A stretch of 64,000 bases of DNA from Forficula auricularia (GCA_024734495.1 JALMQS010000828.1:2219101-2283100), one strand, 5' to 3'. Counted from the stretch's first letter, positions 25,001 to 32,279 are shown. The notes: a model not told the origin generated them from the sequence alone. Translations and numbers: made by a program.

Positions 25001-25817
25001 GGATTTGTTCTTTAGGTCATGAAATTATTTTATTCTTACAAGAAAACCAAGTTTACAGCGTTTAATGTACAAGTATAATTTATTTTTATTTAAAATATAT
25101 AATATACTTGTACACTATTTACATATACCTATATATTTAATTATAACTATGTTTATTGTAGTATTTATTTTGTGCTTGTTTTGTAATTATTTGAAGAAAA
25201 AGAATAAATAATCATCTAAAATAGTTTGTGAATGTCGTGAATGTCTATTTGCTTAATAGCATTTGTGTAATCGAATGGAAGAAGGGGCGCCGCACCAGTA
25301 AGATGCAGCCCCTATGGATCTTGAAAGACCCTTATATTAACGAAGAGAAGGGAAAGTTGATCAAGCGAGAGGGTGGAGGCGTAGGTGTTTGTGCACCCGA
25401 GTTTTGAAGGTTTGAAGATTATGGTAGTCTCAATGGTAGTAGTTTCTTTCATTAATGAAGTAGTGAAAAATACACAATTTCGAAATCTGAAGAATCATTT
25501 ATAGTAATCCGATAATGAAAAGTTTCAGGACAATGCAACTAGGTGAAGAAGAAGAAGAAGATATACTCTTCTTTTAACTTAAATTACAACGTTTTGATCA
25601 CATACGGTCATCAAGGCGTATGGTTTTCGCAGTTTAATTTTCAAAGCTAATCATAAACGACAAAAAACAAGACTTTGGAGAGTTAGTTAATTTGGAGAAT
25701 ACTTTAGGGTTAAATACCATTTACCTTGGCTCCATTGCTGATTAGCTGCTTCACGATTTCTAGCCCGATTCCAGAAGCACCGCCTGTGATAATCACTCTA
25801 CTTCCCGCAATTTCCAT
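11088..25817 (-). CDS. NAD-dependent short-chain dehydrogenase, 15-hydroxyprostaglandin dehydrogenase-like, six exons
   Basis: Exons (minus order): 25,817-25,725; 21,076-20,953; 20,853-20,747; 17,425-17,252; 14,557-14,424; 11,211-11,088. All introns are GT-AG, the frame is continuous, and the total is 756 nt = 251 aa plus TGA, a classical SDR length. Residues seen: nucleotide-binding TGGASGIG (11-18), an acidic ILDID after strand 2 (Asp37, favouring NAD over NADP), NNAG (90-93), catalytic Asn107, Ser138, Tyr151 and Lys155 (YSGTK), then VRVMAICPGMTDT. These four catalytic numbers equal those of human 15-PGDH, known family knowledge that supports the name. Reaction: oxidation of a hydroxy substrate with NAD+; the true substrate in insects is unknown. 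Four introns are packed with transposons; intron 2 is 99 bp and clean. No damage seen, so probably functional. Confidence 0.93.
11212..12229 (-). other. SDR intron 5, 3' part
   Basis: AT-rich, no recognisable element. The open stretch at 11,420-11,638 looks like chance. Confidence 0.4.
12230..13190 (-). mobile_element. LINE remnant (jockey/I group), RT C-terminal half
   Basis: Translating the minus strand across frames gives ADDSTNH near 13,050, KTQCCLISKLDERNLP near 12,930, ILGVTLVLTYL, TYKTQIHPCLEYDSHLWSGA near 12,700 and a degraded FYRYYHG-like region near 12,550. The order and motifs match the LINE at 1-1212. Many stops and shifts: an old fossil in SDR intron 5. Confidence 0.75.
13191..13965. 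other. SDR intron 5, middle part
   Basis: No recognisable coding or repeat structure. Base composition at 13,230-13,680 is less AT-rich than around it, so an older unrecognised element is possible. Confidence 0.35.
13979..14398 (-). mobile_element. tRNA-derived SINE-like insertion with 60-bp terminal direct repeats
   Basis: Flanked by a 13-bp target duplication TATTATTTCTAAT (13,966-13,978 and 14,399-14,411). The same 60 bases occur at 13,980-14,039 and 14,340-14,399 without a mismatch. In minus orientation the insert starts inside the T-arm of a tRNA-like unit, runs through a roughly 300-bp body, reaches a complete tRNA-like unit (14,119-14,025), then repeats the first 60 bases. This is what a 1.2-mer of a 360-bp head-to-tail multimer would give. 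It sits 12 bp beyond the donor of SDR exon 5. Confidence 0.85.
14025..14119 (-). other. tRNA-like module of the SINE (A/B box)
   Basis: Ninety-five nt with a perfect 7-bp acceptor stem (GGATCAG / CTGATCC) directly joined to a perfect 5-bp T stem with loop TTCGAGC (CCGGG...CCCGG). An A-box-like TAGCTTAGTGGAT follows the acceptor. The D and anticodon arms do not fold canonically and the middle is too long, so this is a Pol III promoter module of a SINE rather than a working tRNA gene. Confidence 0.7.
14424..14557 (-). CDS. SDR exon 5
   Basis: Reads DPVYMQLCGVRVMAICPGMT then DTQLLRRAINSEEYENSK; contains the SDR PG motif after strand 6. 134 nt, ends in phase 2 before GTAAGT. Confidence 0.92.
14640..15670 (+). 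mobile_element. Helitron/Helentron-like fragment: helicase C-terminus and APE-like endonuclease
   Basis: At about 14,660-14,720 the frame reads RALSEATESRN, close to motif VI of PIF1-type helicases (ALSRAT..N). Downstream, 14,968-15,498 encodes an endonuclease/exonuclease-phosphatase fold: MTFNCQSLNSH, TNVLFLTETCM, GGVAIYQNNNN, LILAGDFNINF. After a TAG it continues NNDPQESTTKFGTTIDAVFS and YVSYFSYHKPIV with the catalytic His near the end. Arthropod Helentrons carry this domain order (family knowledge); a LINE endonuclease is the alternative. Broken by at least one stop; no full helicase seen. Confidence 0.6.
15671..16183. other. SDR intron 4, AT-rich, short direct duplication
   Basis: A direct duplication (ACTTGAATTAATATCAAAG, at about 15,788 and 15,812) and a GC-rich islet at 15,895-15,925 (TTACCGCGGCAGTCCCCG) that may be the degraded 3' end of the Helitron-like element. 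Nothing else recognised. Confidence 0.35.
16184..16627. mobile_element. hAT-type non-autonomous element
   Basis: Ends CAGAGGTGGCTAAACTT and its counterpart AAGGTTAGGAACCACTG form imperfect hAT-like terminal inverted repeats 444 bp apart. No transposase. An 8-bp target duplication is not evident, so the boundaries are approximate. Confidence 0.6.
16935..16975 (-). ncRNA. Hammerhead-ribozyme-like motif
   Basis: Minus strand: AGA-CTGATGA-A-GAGGGC AAA GCCCTC-GAAA-CTATA-GTC. This gives the conserved CUGAUGA and GAAA core boxes, a perfect 6-bp stem II (16,950-16,964), a one-pair stem III with loop TATA, and a GTC cleavage triplet. One extra A separates box 1 from stem II, and stem I is weak (2 bp). 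Minimal type I hammerheads of this form are known from Penelope-like elements. Confidence 0.55.
17028..17066 (+). ncRNA. Degraded hammerhead-like motif in the opposite arm
   Basis: Plus strand: AGA-CTGATGA then a disrupted stem II (AAAGGAC...GCTCCTC), GAAT in place of GAAA, and TATAGTCTC. Core A14/A15.1 region altered, so probably inactive. Confidence 0.4.
17252..17425 (-). CDS. SDR exon 4 (catalytic)
   Basis: Fifty-eight codons, phase 0 at both ends: NAVARGTILAIEEMGKHK, GGIVVNVSSTMGLKPDYK, LPIYSGTKAAVVAMVKAYG. Carries Ser138, Tyr151 and Lys155. Confidence 0.95.
17554..18360. mobile_element. Non-autonomous TIR element with internal 112-124 bp minisatellite
   Basis: Begins CTTTACCATACAG (17,554-17,566) and ends CTGTATGGTAAAG (18,348-18,360), a perfect 13-bp inverted repeat. 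Inside are a GTCTGT-rich stretch (17,763-17,810) and then three units marked by CAAATTTTGTATACATAATC at about 17,997, 18,109 and 18,233. Each unit ends in a run of 5-8 G. No ORF. The same unit occurs without this full frame at 31,740-32,200, 39,090-39,415, 40,790-41,060 and 46,660-46,800. Confidence 0.8.
18361..18940. other. SDR intron 3, between two elements
   Basis: The first part (GGATGGCCACATCAGAATACG, 18,369 on) is also found inverted beside the related element at 31,640, so the duplicated repeat may extend past the TIR. The rest shows nothing. Confidence 0.4.
18941..20314 (+). mobile_element. mariner-like transposon with 279-bp terminal inverted repeats
   Basis: CAGGGTGGTGACTTGG... to its complement, flanked by TA on both sides (18,939-18,940; 20,315-20,316). 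The inverted repeats run about 18,941-19,219 and 20,036-20,314, unusually long for mariner. Internal frame 19,417-19,743 is the end of a Tc1/mariner transposase: FFLWGHLKSKIYSGQTF (D,D-motif region), LKNRIQAECDKI, ANVRREFYERLGHC, NGGLFEHLL. The N-terminal and first catalytic part are not readable. Length 1374 bp fits the family. It lies in SDR intron 3. Confidence 0.85.
20440..20600 (+). repeat. Possible Penelope-type terminal fragment
   Basis: CTGAAGATGGG-TTAGTCA-CCCGAAAT followed by AT-rich DNA has the CTGAAGA...stem...CGAAA layout seen in the Penelope-like repeats at 56,120 and 59,150. An isolated, short, weak assignment. Confidence 0.35.
20747..20853 (-). CDS. SDR exon 3
   Basis: Reads (E)SFRLSVKKLGGLDILINNAG then IIDEALWELEIEINM. 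Contains NNAG (90-93) and the catalytic-tetrad Asn107 next to the exon end; 107 nt. Confidence 0.93.
20953..21076 (-). CDS. SDR exon 2
   Basis: Reads KIVILDIDADQGKETAKSLN then KVSEDKLIFIQCDITKKDVYE; the strand-2 acidic residue and the CDIT (D-V/I) motif that contacts adenine are present. The 99-bp intron after it is free of repeats. Confidence 0.93.
21257..21607. mobile_element. MITE in SDR intron 1
   Basis: Imperfect terminal inverted repeats ATAGGGTGACCAAT and ATGGTCACTCTAT, with CGGGACATT-type subterminal repeats in both halves (21,288 and 21,558). Near-matching CTATGAA/CCATGAA flanks suggest a 7-8 bp target duplication. No ORF; hAT-like is possible. Confidence 0.5.
21608..22017. other. 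SDR intron 1, GC-richer patch
   Basis: The patch at 21,890-21,990 (CTAGGACGCTTCTCGC, GGCGCCGCCGTCGGGCTCC) contrasts with its surroundings and is probably the end of an unidentified repeat. Confidence 0.3.
22018..22066. repeat. (AG)n microsatellite
   Basis: About 24 uninterrupted GA/AG dinucleotides. Confidence 0.95.
22067..23769. other. SDR intron 1, hAT-related AT-rich DNA
   Basis: AGTGGTTCTTGACC...GCCGCGACC at 22,128-22,157 resembles the end of a hAT element; a matching inverted GGTCGCGGTTCACCC lies at 24,568-24,582, possibly bracketing the transposase fragment at 23,770. No gene. CCCGGGAA-type motifs recur at 22,995-23,060 and 23,500-23,600 in inverted orientation, suggesting a nested MITE. 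Confidence 0.4.
23770..24175 (+). pseudogene. hAT transposase fragment (ZBED/GTF2IRD2-like)
   Basis: First frame (23,759-24,013): VVAVTRASYEIYYILRRKIK, PLTDAEVVKECFINASSIL. Second frame (to 24,173): RLRIEHIAKHISDLI, LKNCKYFSLAIDSRAP. This order (A..SY.I..IL...KP..D.E.VK.C, then R.RIEH, then CKYFSLAID) is that of ZBED/GTF2IRD2-type hAT transposases. Broken by a frameshift and truncated. Confidence 0.75.
24435..24600. repeat. TTGGAA/GTGGAAGT-rich repeat
   Basis: Loose TTTGGAATTA repeats, then GGAAGTGGAAGTAGGTGTACA, then GGTCGCGGTTCACCC. The same order (TGGAAGT repeats, GGAAGTAGGTGTACA, GGGTCGGGACTCACCC) is at 31,160-31,345. Confidence 0.6.
24666..24895 (-). mobile_element. tRNA-derived SINE with poly(A) tail
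   Basis: Flanked by the 8-bp duplication AGAGAATT (24,658-24,665 and 24,896-24,903). The plus strand begins with a T-run (poly(A) on the minus strand). On the minus strand the head carries an A-box-like GTTAGCCGAGCCGGC and a B-box GGTTCGATTCTGGC. Both Pol III boxes, tail and duplication together make this a confident SINE. It lies in SDR intron 1. Confidence 0.88.
25265..25440 (-). mobile_element. LINE 3' tail (same family as 1-1212)
   Basis: The complement of this stretch matches 1,030-1,200: the GTCTTTC.AGATCCATA, GGTGC..CCCTTCTT and TTCGATT.CA blocks occur in the same order. 5'-truncated copy without coding potential, in SDR intron 1. Confidence 0.8.
25725..25817 (-). CDS. SDR exon 1 with start codon
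   Basis: MEIAGSRVIITGGASGIGLE then IVKQLISNGAK, 31 codons, donor GTAAAT. The ATG is the first in frame and puts the glycine-rich TGGASGIG at residues 11-18 as in other SDRs; the base context is CAAAATGG. Confidence 0.95.
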
Positions 25818-27898
25818 TTTGAAATGTCTCCACGATTGCAATGGTTTAGCTATTATATAAACGTGTATATTTAGTCAAAGAATGAGCTATTTGTTTGACT
25901 TTATCTACTTTTTATCAAAAAACTATTAAGAATAATTTATATAACAGTAATAATATATTTGTATTTTAAATTTTTATGAACATTCAAAAGAATTATTGGC
26001 GAATTCAAATATATAGTTGACAGAAAATATCAATTTCTGTTTAATTTTATTGAAATTTTAAGACGTTGGTATGATAATAGCATAAATAAATTAAAAGATA
26101 TATTTGTTTTTAATTTAAAATTTATTAATAAAATTAAATTATTTATTTTAAAACTCATTAATTGTTTACTAATTGTTTACTAGAAATACTTTACATATTA
26201 AAATTCATTAAGAAATTTAATTTTTCTTAAGATAATTAAATTGGAAAATAAACTTTTAAGTTAGTTGTTTTTCGACATTACTAGCAAAAAGTTAATGAAA
26301 GGGTATATAAAACAGAAAATAAGGATTCATAATTCATAAGCCCAAAACTTTTTGCTGTTTGTGTACCACTATTAGCCAATCCTATGCTTGTATGACAAAT
26401 CTGGCAACACTGTCCGAGCTTGTATATATTTTATCATAGAAATGTCAGATAAAGTACATAATAAAGGAAGATTTATAAAACAAAAAGTTCTTAATAAGCG
26501 ATTGAAAGCTGTTGCGACAATGGCTGACGCGAAAAAAACGACAAAAAAAGTACTAAAGTTAACCCACTTTTTAGGTTAAATAAATGCTTTGTTGCCAGCT
26601 TGTTTTTAGTGCAAATTTTCCATTATACATTTTTCATTATTTATTCATTATTATCTCAGAAACTGTGTTGTAACTATGATTTTAAATTTTCTTAAAAAAT
26701 ATATTAATTATTGTTTAATGTTGGTTTAGTTTTTTATGACAATTGTAAGAAGAATTTCTTAATTATAATTAAATATGTATGTAATCTTTCCGATATCCCG
26801 TATAGTGCAATGTATGAGTCTGAAAAACTCTATCTTTGGAATTTAATATCTCCGGAACTATATTGTTCATAAATTTCGTTTTGCCACCAATCGATGCAGA
26901 AGTATTTAAATAATAATCTGTCTAAATTTCAAAAAAATCCTAAGAAAACCCATATGGTGAAACAACTACCTTAATAGTTTATTATATTCACGTTTATACT
27001 AGAGCGGCTGAGCGTCTTGAAAAAGCTTTCACTTTTTCTTGAATTTAATTTTTTTTCTAACTTTCTCAAAAAGCATCAACTGTGCTACACAACAATTTGA
27101 TTACACTAATAATGTAGATTTATTACGAATTTCAACTTTCTTTATCATTGACAATATAAGTATTATTAAATATCAGACATTTTAAATTTATTATATGGGT
27201 AATTGTGATGTTTTTTAAAGATTTATTACCCATTCTATAATTTATGTTTAACCTTAAGAAATAGAATCAAAACACATAAATATGTGTTAGATATGAAACA
27301 AATTTTTTTCTTGTTTTTTTTGAGAACATTAAAATTGAAAGCAAAAGTGAAAAATTTTCAAGACTCTTTAAGATTTTAAATTTCATTGATTAGCAAATAT
27401 TTTATCACCGAAACTTAAATCTTAAATGTTGAAAATTAGCATAGATTTCAGTTTACTAATCAAAACGTGTGTGTCACACTTCAGCCCATTAGTTAGAATC
27501 GTTTGATACCACTCTAAATAACAATTTTCTGAATTTCTTAATTTTTGAATCGTATGTTCTCAATATATGTTTAAGCCCAAACCTAAACAATTATTCATTT
27601 TAAAAATTCATACATCGTGAAATCAATACGATATTCCGATCTTGTGATGTACTGTGAATCTGAATTCAGGTAGACACAGCCAAACATAAATAGAGAGAGT
27701 GAAATATCAAATGGATTTTCCTTCGTGTTTCAGATTTTTCTTAATGCGATAATCAAAAATGAAAATAAAGTAAAAAAGAAGAAGAAATTCTAATCATATT
27801 ATTAGATTGAAAAATTAATAGGAGGGGGGGGGGGCAGACGCTTTGGGGTAACTGAGCCATGGTTTTACATTTTATTATAGTGATTTCGACTTTTAACA
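25818..27898. other. Intergenic DNA upstream of the SDR gene
   Basis: Would hold the SDR promoter (minus direction, above 25,817); no TATA or initiator that I can defend. The open stretch 26,388-26,579 (lysine-rich C-terminus) has no recognisable family. A G-run of about ten lies at 27,825-27,834. Confidence 0.4.
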
Positions 27899-27902
27899 CC
27901 TT

Positions 27903-28699
27903 TGTACTGGCTGGAAAATTCGCCAGTTAACACTTTGCCCTATGAAGGCAAAAATAAATAAAATATTAAATGTTTGTTGTTTGAAATATTATTTTATTTC
28001 AAACGGGTTTTGTATTTATGTATAACAACGAGGTTTAACAATCTTTGTATATTAAATAACAATGTGTTTAACAATCTTTGGTTTTACTAGTTAAATATAG
28101 TTATATAAATTTAACAATAGAACAACAGATAATTATATTATCAAAACAATATTTGTATTTGAATTAGGCAATCGGCCATTTCTATAAATAAATAACTTAA
28201 ATATTTAATGATATTTAAGATAAGAGATATATATATTTATATATATAAATTATTGTTGTATTATCTTTCCACGATAACAACAATACTCAAACACACGAAC
28301 AACAATAATATTAACGGCAACACGGCACACGTTTTACGAACACACGATAACAGACCCGAGCAAGTCTTTTATTACTTGACGAAGCGGCATCCATATATCA
28401 TCTGTTTCTCCAAAACGAAAGCAGAGTATAAACACTCTTCACTTCACTTGGCACCTTGCCAGCTCGACAACCATATGTGTACGGTACGCGTTATAATAAA
28501 ACGAAACGATAATAGATCCGAGCAAGCCTACTATATTACTTGACAAATCGAAATCCATTTACCATCTGACTGCCACATGTTCATTAGTCATCACTCACTC
28601 CTATAGCCTCCACGTCATGGAGTCGTTCCTGCTCGAATAGTTCCTTGTTCAGACACTAGGCTCCCGGGATATAACCGCGGCAATTTTATTTTGGTTACA
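27903..28699 (-). repeat. 3' LTR
   Basis: Minus orientation begins TGTAACCAAAATAAAATTGC and ends CCAGCCAGTACA. Contains a diverged internal duplication: 28,345-28,404 and 28,507-28,569 share CGATAA.AGA.CCGAGCAAG and TTACTTGAC..A, a possible U3 enhancer-like repeat. Confidence 0.93.
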
Positions 28700-28714
28700 T
28701 ATCCCCCCCCAGCG
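28700..28714 (-). promoter_or_regulatory. Polypurine tract
   Basis: Minus strand GCTGGGGGGGGGATA directly abuts the TGTAACC start of the 3' LTR, the expected position for plus-strand priming. Confidence 0.7.
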
Positions 28715-28772
28715 GGAAAGTTCCGGGAGCTCGGGAAGGTTCTGGGTCGAGAACACCTTCCTCCGATAGTTT

Positions 28773-30083
28773 TTATATACCCGGATCAAAAGGGAAAGGA
28801 TGTGGATAGGGTAAGCTAAACGTGAAAAAGGGGCACGGGACATAAATGGGAAGTGGCACTGGGACTGGAAAATTTAAATTGTATTTTTCTCCATTTTGTA
28901 CATCCGTTGTCTCATCCTCTCTAGAATATATTTCTTCAGCTGTTTCTAGAGGCTGATCAATTACAGTTTCAGGGCTTACTTCAGTTGTCACTGTGTCAGA
29001 TTCCTCTTCTTCTTCAACGGATTGAATATTTGGTTTTTTATCAATCAGTTCTTCATCAAAGTCTTCATTAACATTATCCAAAGAAATATTTTCAACCTCA
29101 GGGCTTACTTCAGTTGTCACTGTGTCAGATTCCTCTTCTTCTTCAACGGATTGAATACTTGGTTTTTTATCAATCAGTTCTTCATCGAAGTCTTCATTAA
29201 CATTATCCAAAGAAATATTTTCAACCTCCATTAGTTGATTTTGATAAATTTCCTCAGGATCATCAGGATCACTATCTTCATGAATATTATCACCAGGTTC
29301 TTCTTGTTCAATTTCATCATGATCACTCTCAAAATTGACAATTTCACCAGGTACTTCATCATCTTCATTAAGATCATCATCATTGACATCTTCATCAACA
29401 TCATCATTAACCACTTCATCAACGTCATCAATGACATCTTCACTCTTAATTAAAATCACAGATTTTGATTCAACTTCTTCAGGTTTTTCCCAATGTTCAA
29501 CTTCTGAGTATTCAATTTCTGAATAGTCTTCAACTTCTTCAAAGTGTTCCACTTCTCCAAAATGTTCAACATTTTCATATAGTTGAACTTGTTTATCTAC
29601 TTCTAAATCTTCCCGTTTTATTAATGGGTCCGGGACGGTACGAGACGGTATGGTAGGAGATGAATAAAAGGAGAAGCACGGGACGATATGATGATAAGGA
29701 ATGGGACCTGGCGATACGGTAGAAGACGAGAAATCGGTACTAGGGATGGCAGAAGGAAGAACTCCTGTGTGTGGCACTCCTACACGTTTTACCAACGCTT
29801 TATACTTGTTTATTATGGCGTCGATGATATCAGTGAAGGCCACCCACGTCATCGGGATCTCAACTTTTTCTTTGGGATCAGAAGTGCGGCAATTACACAT
29901 GCGAATGCCCTTCTGGACCTCCCCAAATTGAGATTCCAACCCTGGTAACATCTCTAGGATAATTTTAAAATCTTCTACCTGAGAAGGGGTCAGCTGTGTG
30001 CATTCCTCGTAAAGGAACCGAACATGGTCGAATAAATCATCTCGTTCGGCCACTAGTTCTTCCACGAATCGCTCGGTCGCCAT
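28773..30083 (-). CDS. Acidic repeat-containing 436-aa protein of the LTR element (Gag-like N-terminus?)
   Basis: Intact ORF from ATG at 30,083. Residues 1-100 look folded and helical (MATERFVEELVAERDDLF, LEMLPGLESQFGEVQKGI) with a spacing of Leu/Arg/Phe that recalls the N-terminal Gag segment of BEL/Pao elements; that is inference. Residues 105-150 are Ser/Pro-rich; 150-385 are extremely acidic (runs of E, D, EEEEES) with VEHFEEVE-type repeats and an exact-looking 43-residue tandem duplication (VENISLDNVNEDFDEELIDK...) differing at one residue. The C-terminus is proline-rich (FPVPVPLPIYVPCPF). No zinc knuckle, protease or RT motif. Function unknown; a nucleoprotein or decoy Gag is conceivable. 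Confidence 0.85.
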   Translation of the reverse strand: MATERFVEELVAERDDLFDHVRFLYEECTQLTPSQVEDFKIILEMLPGLESQFGEVQKGIRMCNCRTSDPKEKVEIPMTWVAFTDIIDAIINKYKALVKRVGVPHTGVLPSAIPSTDFSSSTVSPGPIPYHHIVPCFSFYSSPTIPSRTVPDPLIKREDLEVDKQVQLYENVEHFGEVEHFEEVEDYSEIEYSEVEHWEKPEEVESKSVILIKSEDVIDDVDEVVNDDVDEDVNDDDLNEDDEVPGEIVNFESDHDEIEQEEPGDNIHEDSDPDDPEEIYQNQLMEVENISLDNVNEDFDEELIDKKPSIQSVEEEEESDTVTTEVSPEVENISLDNVNEDFDEELIDKKPNIQSVEEEEESDTVTTEVSPETVIDQPLETAEEIYSREDETTDVQNGEKYNLNFPVPVPLPIYVPCPFFTFSLPYPHPFPFDPGI

Positions 30084-30160
30084 ATTGTTCTTTCCTTATA
30101 ATCGGTAGTCACAAAATCACAAATGATTAATTAAGATACGGAACGTAAACGAAAAATAGG

Positions 30161-30180
30161 GTCCTTTGGTCGGGCGCCAT
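30161..30180 (-). promoter_or_regulatory. tRNA primer-binding site
   Basis: Minus strand, one base after the 5' LTR: TGGCGCCCGACC. TGG plus GCGCCCGA is the start of lysine-type binding sites (complement of a tRNA ending GGGCGCCA); complementarity beyond about 10 bases cannot be checked here. Confidence 0.7.
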
Positions 30181-30976
30181 TGTACTGGCTGGAAAATTCG
30201 CCAGTTAACACTTTGCCCTATGAAGGCAAAAATAAATAAAATATTAAATGTTTGTTGTTTGAAATATTATTTTATTTCAAACGGGTTTTATATTTATGTA
30301 TAACAACGAGGTTTAACAATCTTTGTATATTAAATAACAATGTGTTTAACAATCTTTGGTTTTACTAGTTAAATATAGTTATATAAATTAACAATAGAAC
30401 AACAGATAATTATATTATCAAAACAATATTTGTATTTGAATTAGGCAATCGGCCATTTCTATAAATAAATAACTTAAATATTTAATGATATTTAAGATAA
30501 GAGATATATATATTTATATATATAAATTATTGTTGTATTATCTTTCCACGATAACAACAATACTCAAACACACGAACAACAATAATATTAACGGCAACAC
30601 GGCACACGTTTTACGAACACACGATAACAGACCCGAGCAAGTCTTTTATTACTTGACGAAGCGGCATCCATATATCATCTGTTTCTCCAAAACGAAAGCA
30701 GAGTATAAACACTCTTCGCTTCACTTGGCACCTTGCCAGCTCGACAACCATATGTGTACGGTACGCGTTATAATAAAACGAAACGATAATAGATCCGAGC
30801 AAGCCTACTATATTACTTGACAAATCGAAATCCATTTACCATCTGACTGCCACATGTTCATTAGTCATCACTCACTCCTATAGCCTCCACGTCATGGAGT
30901 CGTTCCTGCTCGAATAGTTCCTTGTTCAGACACTAGGCTCCCGGGATATAACCGCGGCAATTTTATTTTGGTTACA
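30181..30976 (-). repeat. 5' LTR
   Basis: Direct repeat of 27,903-28,699, one base shorter (a T lost in the TATAAATTTAAC stretch) with a handful of substitutions (for example G/A near 30,288 and A/G near 30,718). Confidence 0.93.
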
Positions 30977-30980
30977 CCTT

Positions 30981-31160
30981 TAAAGGCAAGTCTTTGATAA
31001 ATTCGTAATATTTTATCTTAGTTGCGTGCTTCTGCCCTTACTTCATAAAATGGAAAGGGAGATATTAGTTTTCACTTAGTAACTTTTTTTTAAGCTTTTT
31101 ATTTTTATTTATCTACTGGACCCATTTGCCACGGATACCTGAGAGCGAGGGGTGATCAGC
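30981..31160. other. AT-rich spacer after the LTR element
   Basis: Continues the sequence interrupted at 27,898 after the CCTT target duplication. Nothing recognised. Confidence 0.4.
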
Positions 31161-31164
31161 GATT

Positions 31165-31345
31165 GGAAGTAGGTGTACACCTCTTTGGAAGTATTTTGTA
31201 AGTACTTGGAAATATTTGGAAGTACTTGGAAATATTTGGAATACTTGGAAATATTTGGAAGTACTTGAAAATATTTGGAAGTACTTGGAAATATTTGGAA
31301 GTACAAGTGGAAGTAGGTGTACAGCATATTAGGGTCGGGACTCAC
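31165..31345. repeat. 20-bp tandem repeat (ACTTGGAAATATTTGGAAGT)
   Basis: About six units between 31,190 and 31,312, then GGAAGTAGGTGTACA and GGGTCGGGACTCACCC. Shares its end with 24,540-24,600. Short-period satellite, no coding role. Confidence 0.85.
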
Positions 31346-31639
31346 CCCTCGCCTGAGAGTAACTAGACCAACACATTCTAATACTATGGGTTTTTCACTT
31401 TTTATGTTTTAAACTAAATAGGCCCGGCATATGAAAACGGAATTTAGAAATTTTGGTACTCAACATATGAGAGATAATGCAATTTCGCGGTTCACTTGAA
31501 TTAAAAAACAAATTAAAACTTAATGTTTAAAAGTACCTATATTTATTTTAAAAAAAAGTAACTACTTATGCTTTAATAGAAAAAGTAAAAATGACATTCC
31601 ATCAAAGAGCGATTTCGACAAGAAAAATAAGCTGACATG

Positions 31640-32200
31640 TTCTGATGTGGCCATCCACTTGTCTTTACCATACAACCTGGCCCATCATTTATATTTAATA
31701 TTTAATAAAATTATTTATAATCATGTAGGGGAGGGTTAGATTTTTCATTTTTAGATTCCTGGAGCCCGCTGATTATGTATACAAAATTTGGTTGAGTTTG
31801 GTACAAGAGCTTAGATTTTCATTTTTTGACCATACACCCCCTCCCCACACACACACATTTCGATCGGTTAGTTTTTGAATTTTTAGACTTCTGGGGTCCC
31901 ACTGATTATGTATAGAAAATTTGGTTGAGTTTGGTAAATGGCCAAGATTTGCATTTTTTGACCACCCACCCCCCTCTCATTTTGAGATGTTAGTTTTTGC
32001 ATTTTTAGACTTCTGGATTCCCACTGATTATGTATACAAAATTTGATTGAGTTTGGTAAATGGCCAAGATTTGCATTTTTTGACCACCCCCCCCCTCATT
32101 TTGAGATGTTAGTTTTTGCATTTTTAGACTTCTGGATTCCCACTGATTATGTATACAAAATTTGATTGAGTTTGGTAAATGGCCAAGATTTTCATTTTGC
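31640..32200 (-). mobile_element. Truncated copy of the TIR/minisatellite element (see 17,554)
   Basis: Begins inverted with GGCCATCCACTTGTCTTTACCATACA, the counterpart of 18,348-18,385, then has four minisatellite units (AATTTGGTTGAGTTTGGTA at about 31,785, 31,918, 32,039, 32,159; period about 120 bp). The other terminus is missing; the LINE below begins soon after. Confidence 0.75.
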
Positions 32201-32279
32201 CGTATTTAACAGGATAAAATGTATTTATTTTTATTATTTTTATATAATTTTTTTTTAAATTGACTAGGTTAACAATTAT

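Larger units (their letters stand above)
27903..30976 (-). mobile_element. Compact LTR retrotransposon (3074 bp), one ORF, no pol
   Basis: Two direct repeats, 27,903-28,699 (797 bp) and 30,181-30,976 (796 bp), differ by only a few bases, and start/end TG...CA on both strands. Flanks share the 4-bp duplication CCTT (27,899-27,902 and 30,977-30,980). Reading on the minus strand: 5' LTR, a primer-binding site one base after it, a single 436-codon ORF, a G-rich polypurine tract, 3' LTR. There is no protease, RT, RNase H or integrase in the 1481-bp interior, so it must move with enzymes from elsewhere. The near-identity of the LTRs indicates a recent insertion. It may be a non-autonomous derivative of a BEL/Pao- or Ty3-type element; the parent is not in the window. 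Confidence 0.93.

Noticed and set aside
26388..26579. 63-codon Lys-rich open stretch as a gene
   Set aside because: Short, no homology recognised, no splice or promoter context; left as intergenic.
27903..28699. 111-codon open stretches inside both LTRs as a gene
   Set aside because: They are identical in both copies because the LTRs are identical, run partly opposite to the element and have no family resemblance.
29022..29948. Several plus-strand open stretches opposite the acidic ORF
   Set aside because: They are antisense shadows of GAA/GAT-rich coding on the minus strand and give low-complexity Ser/Ile/Phe-rich translations.
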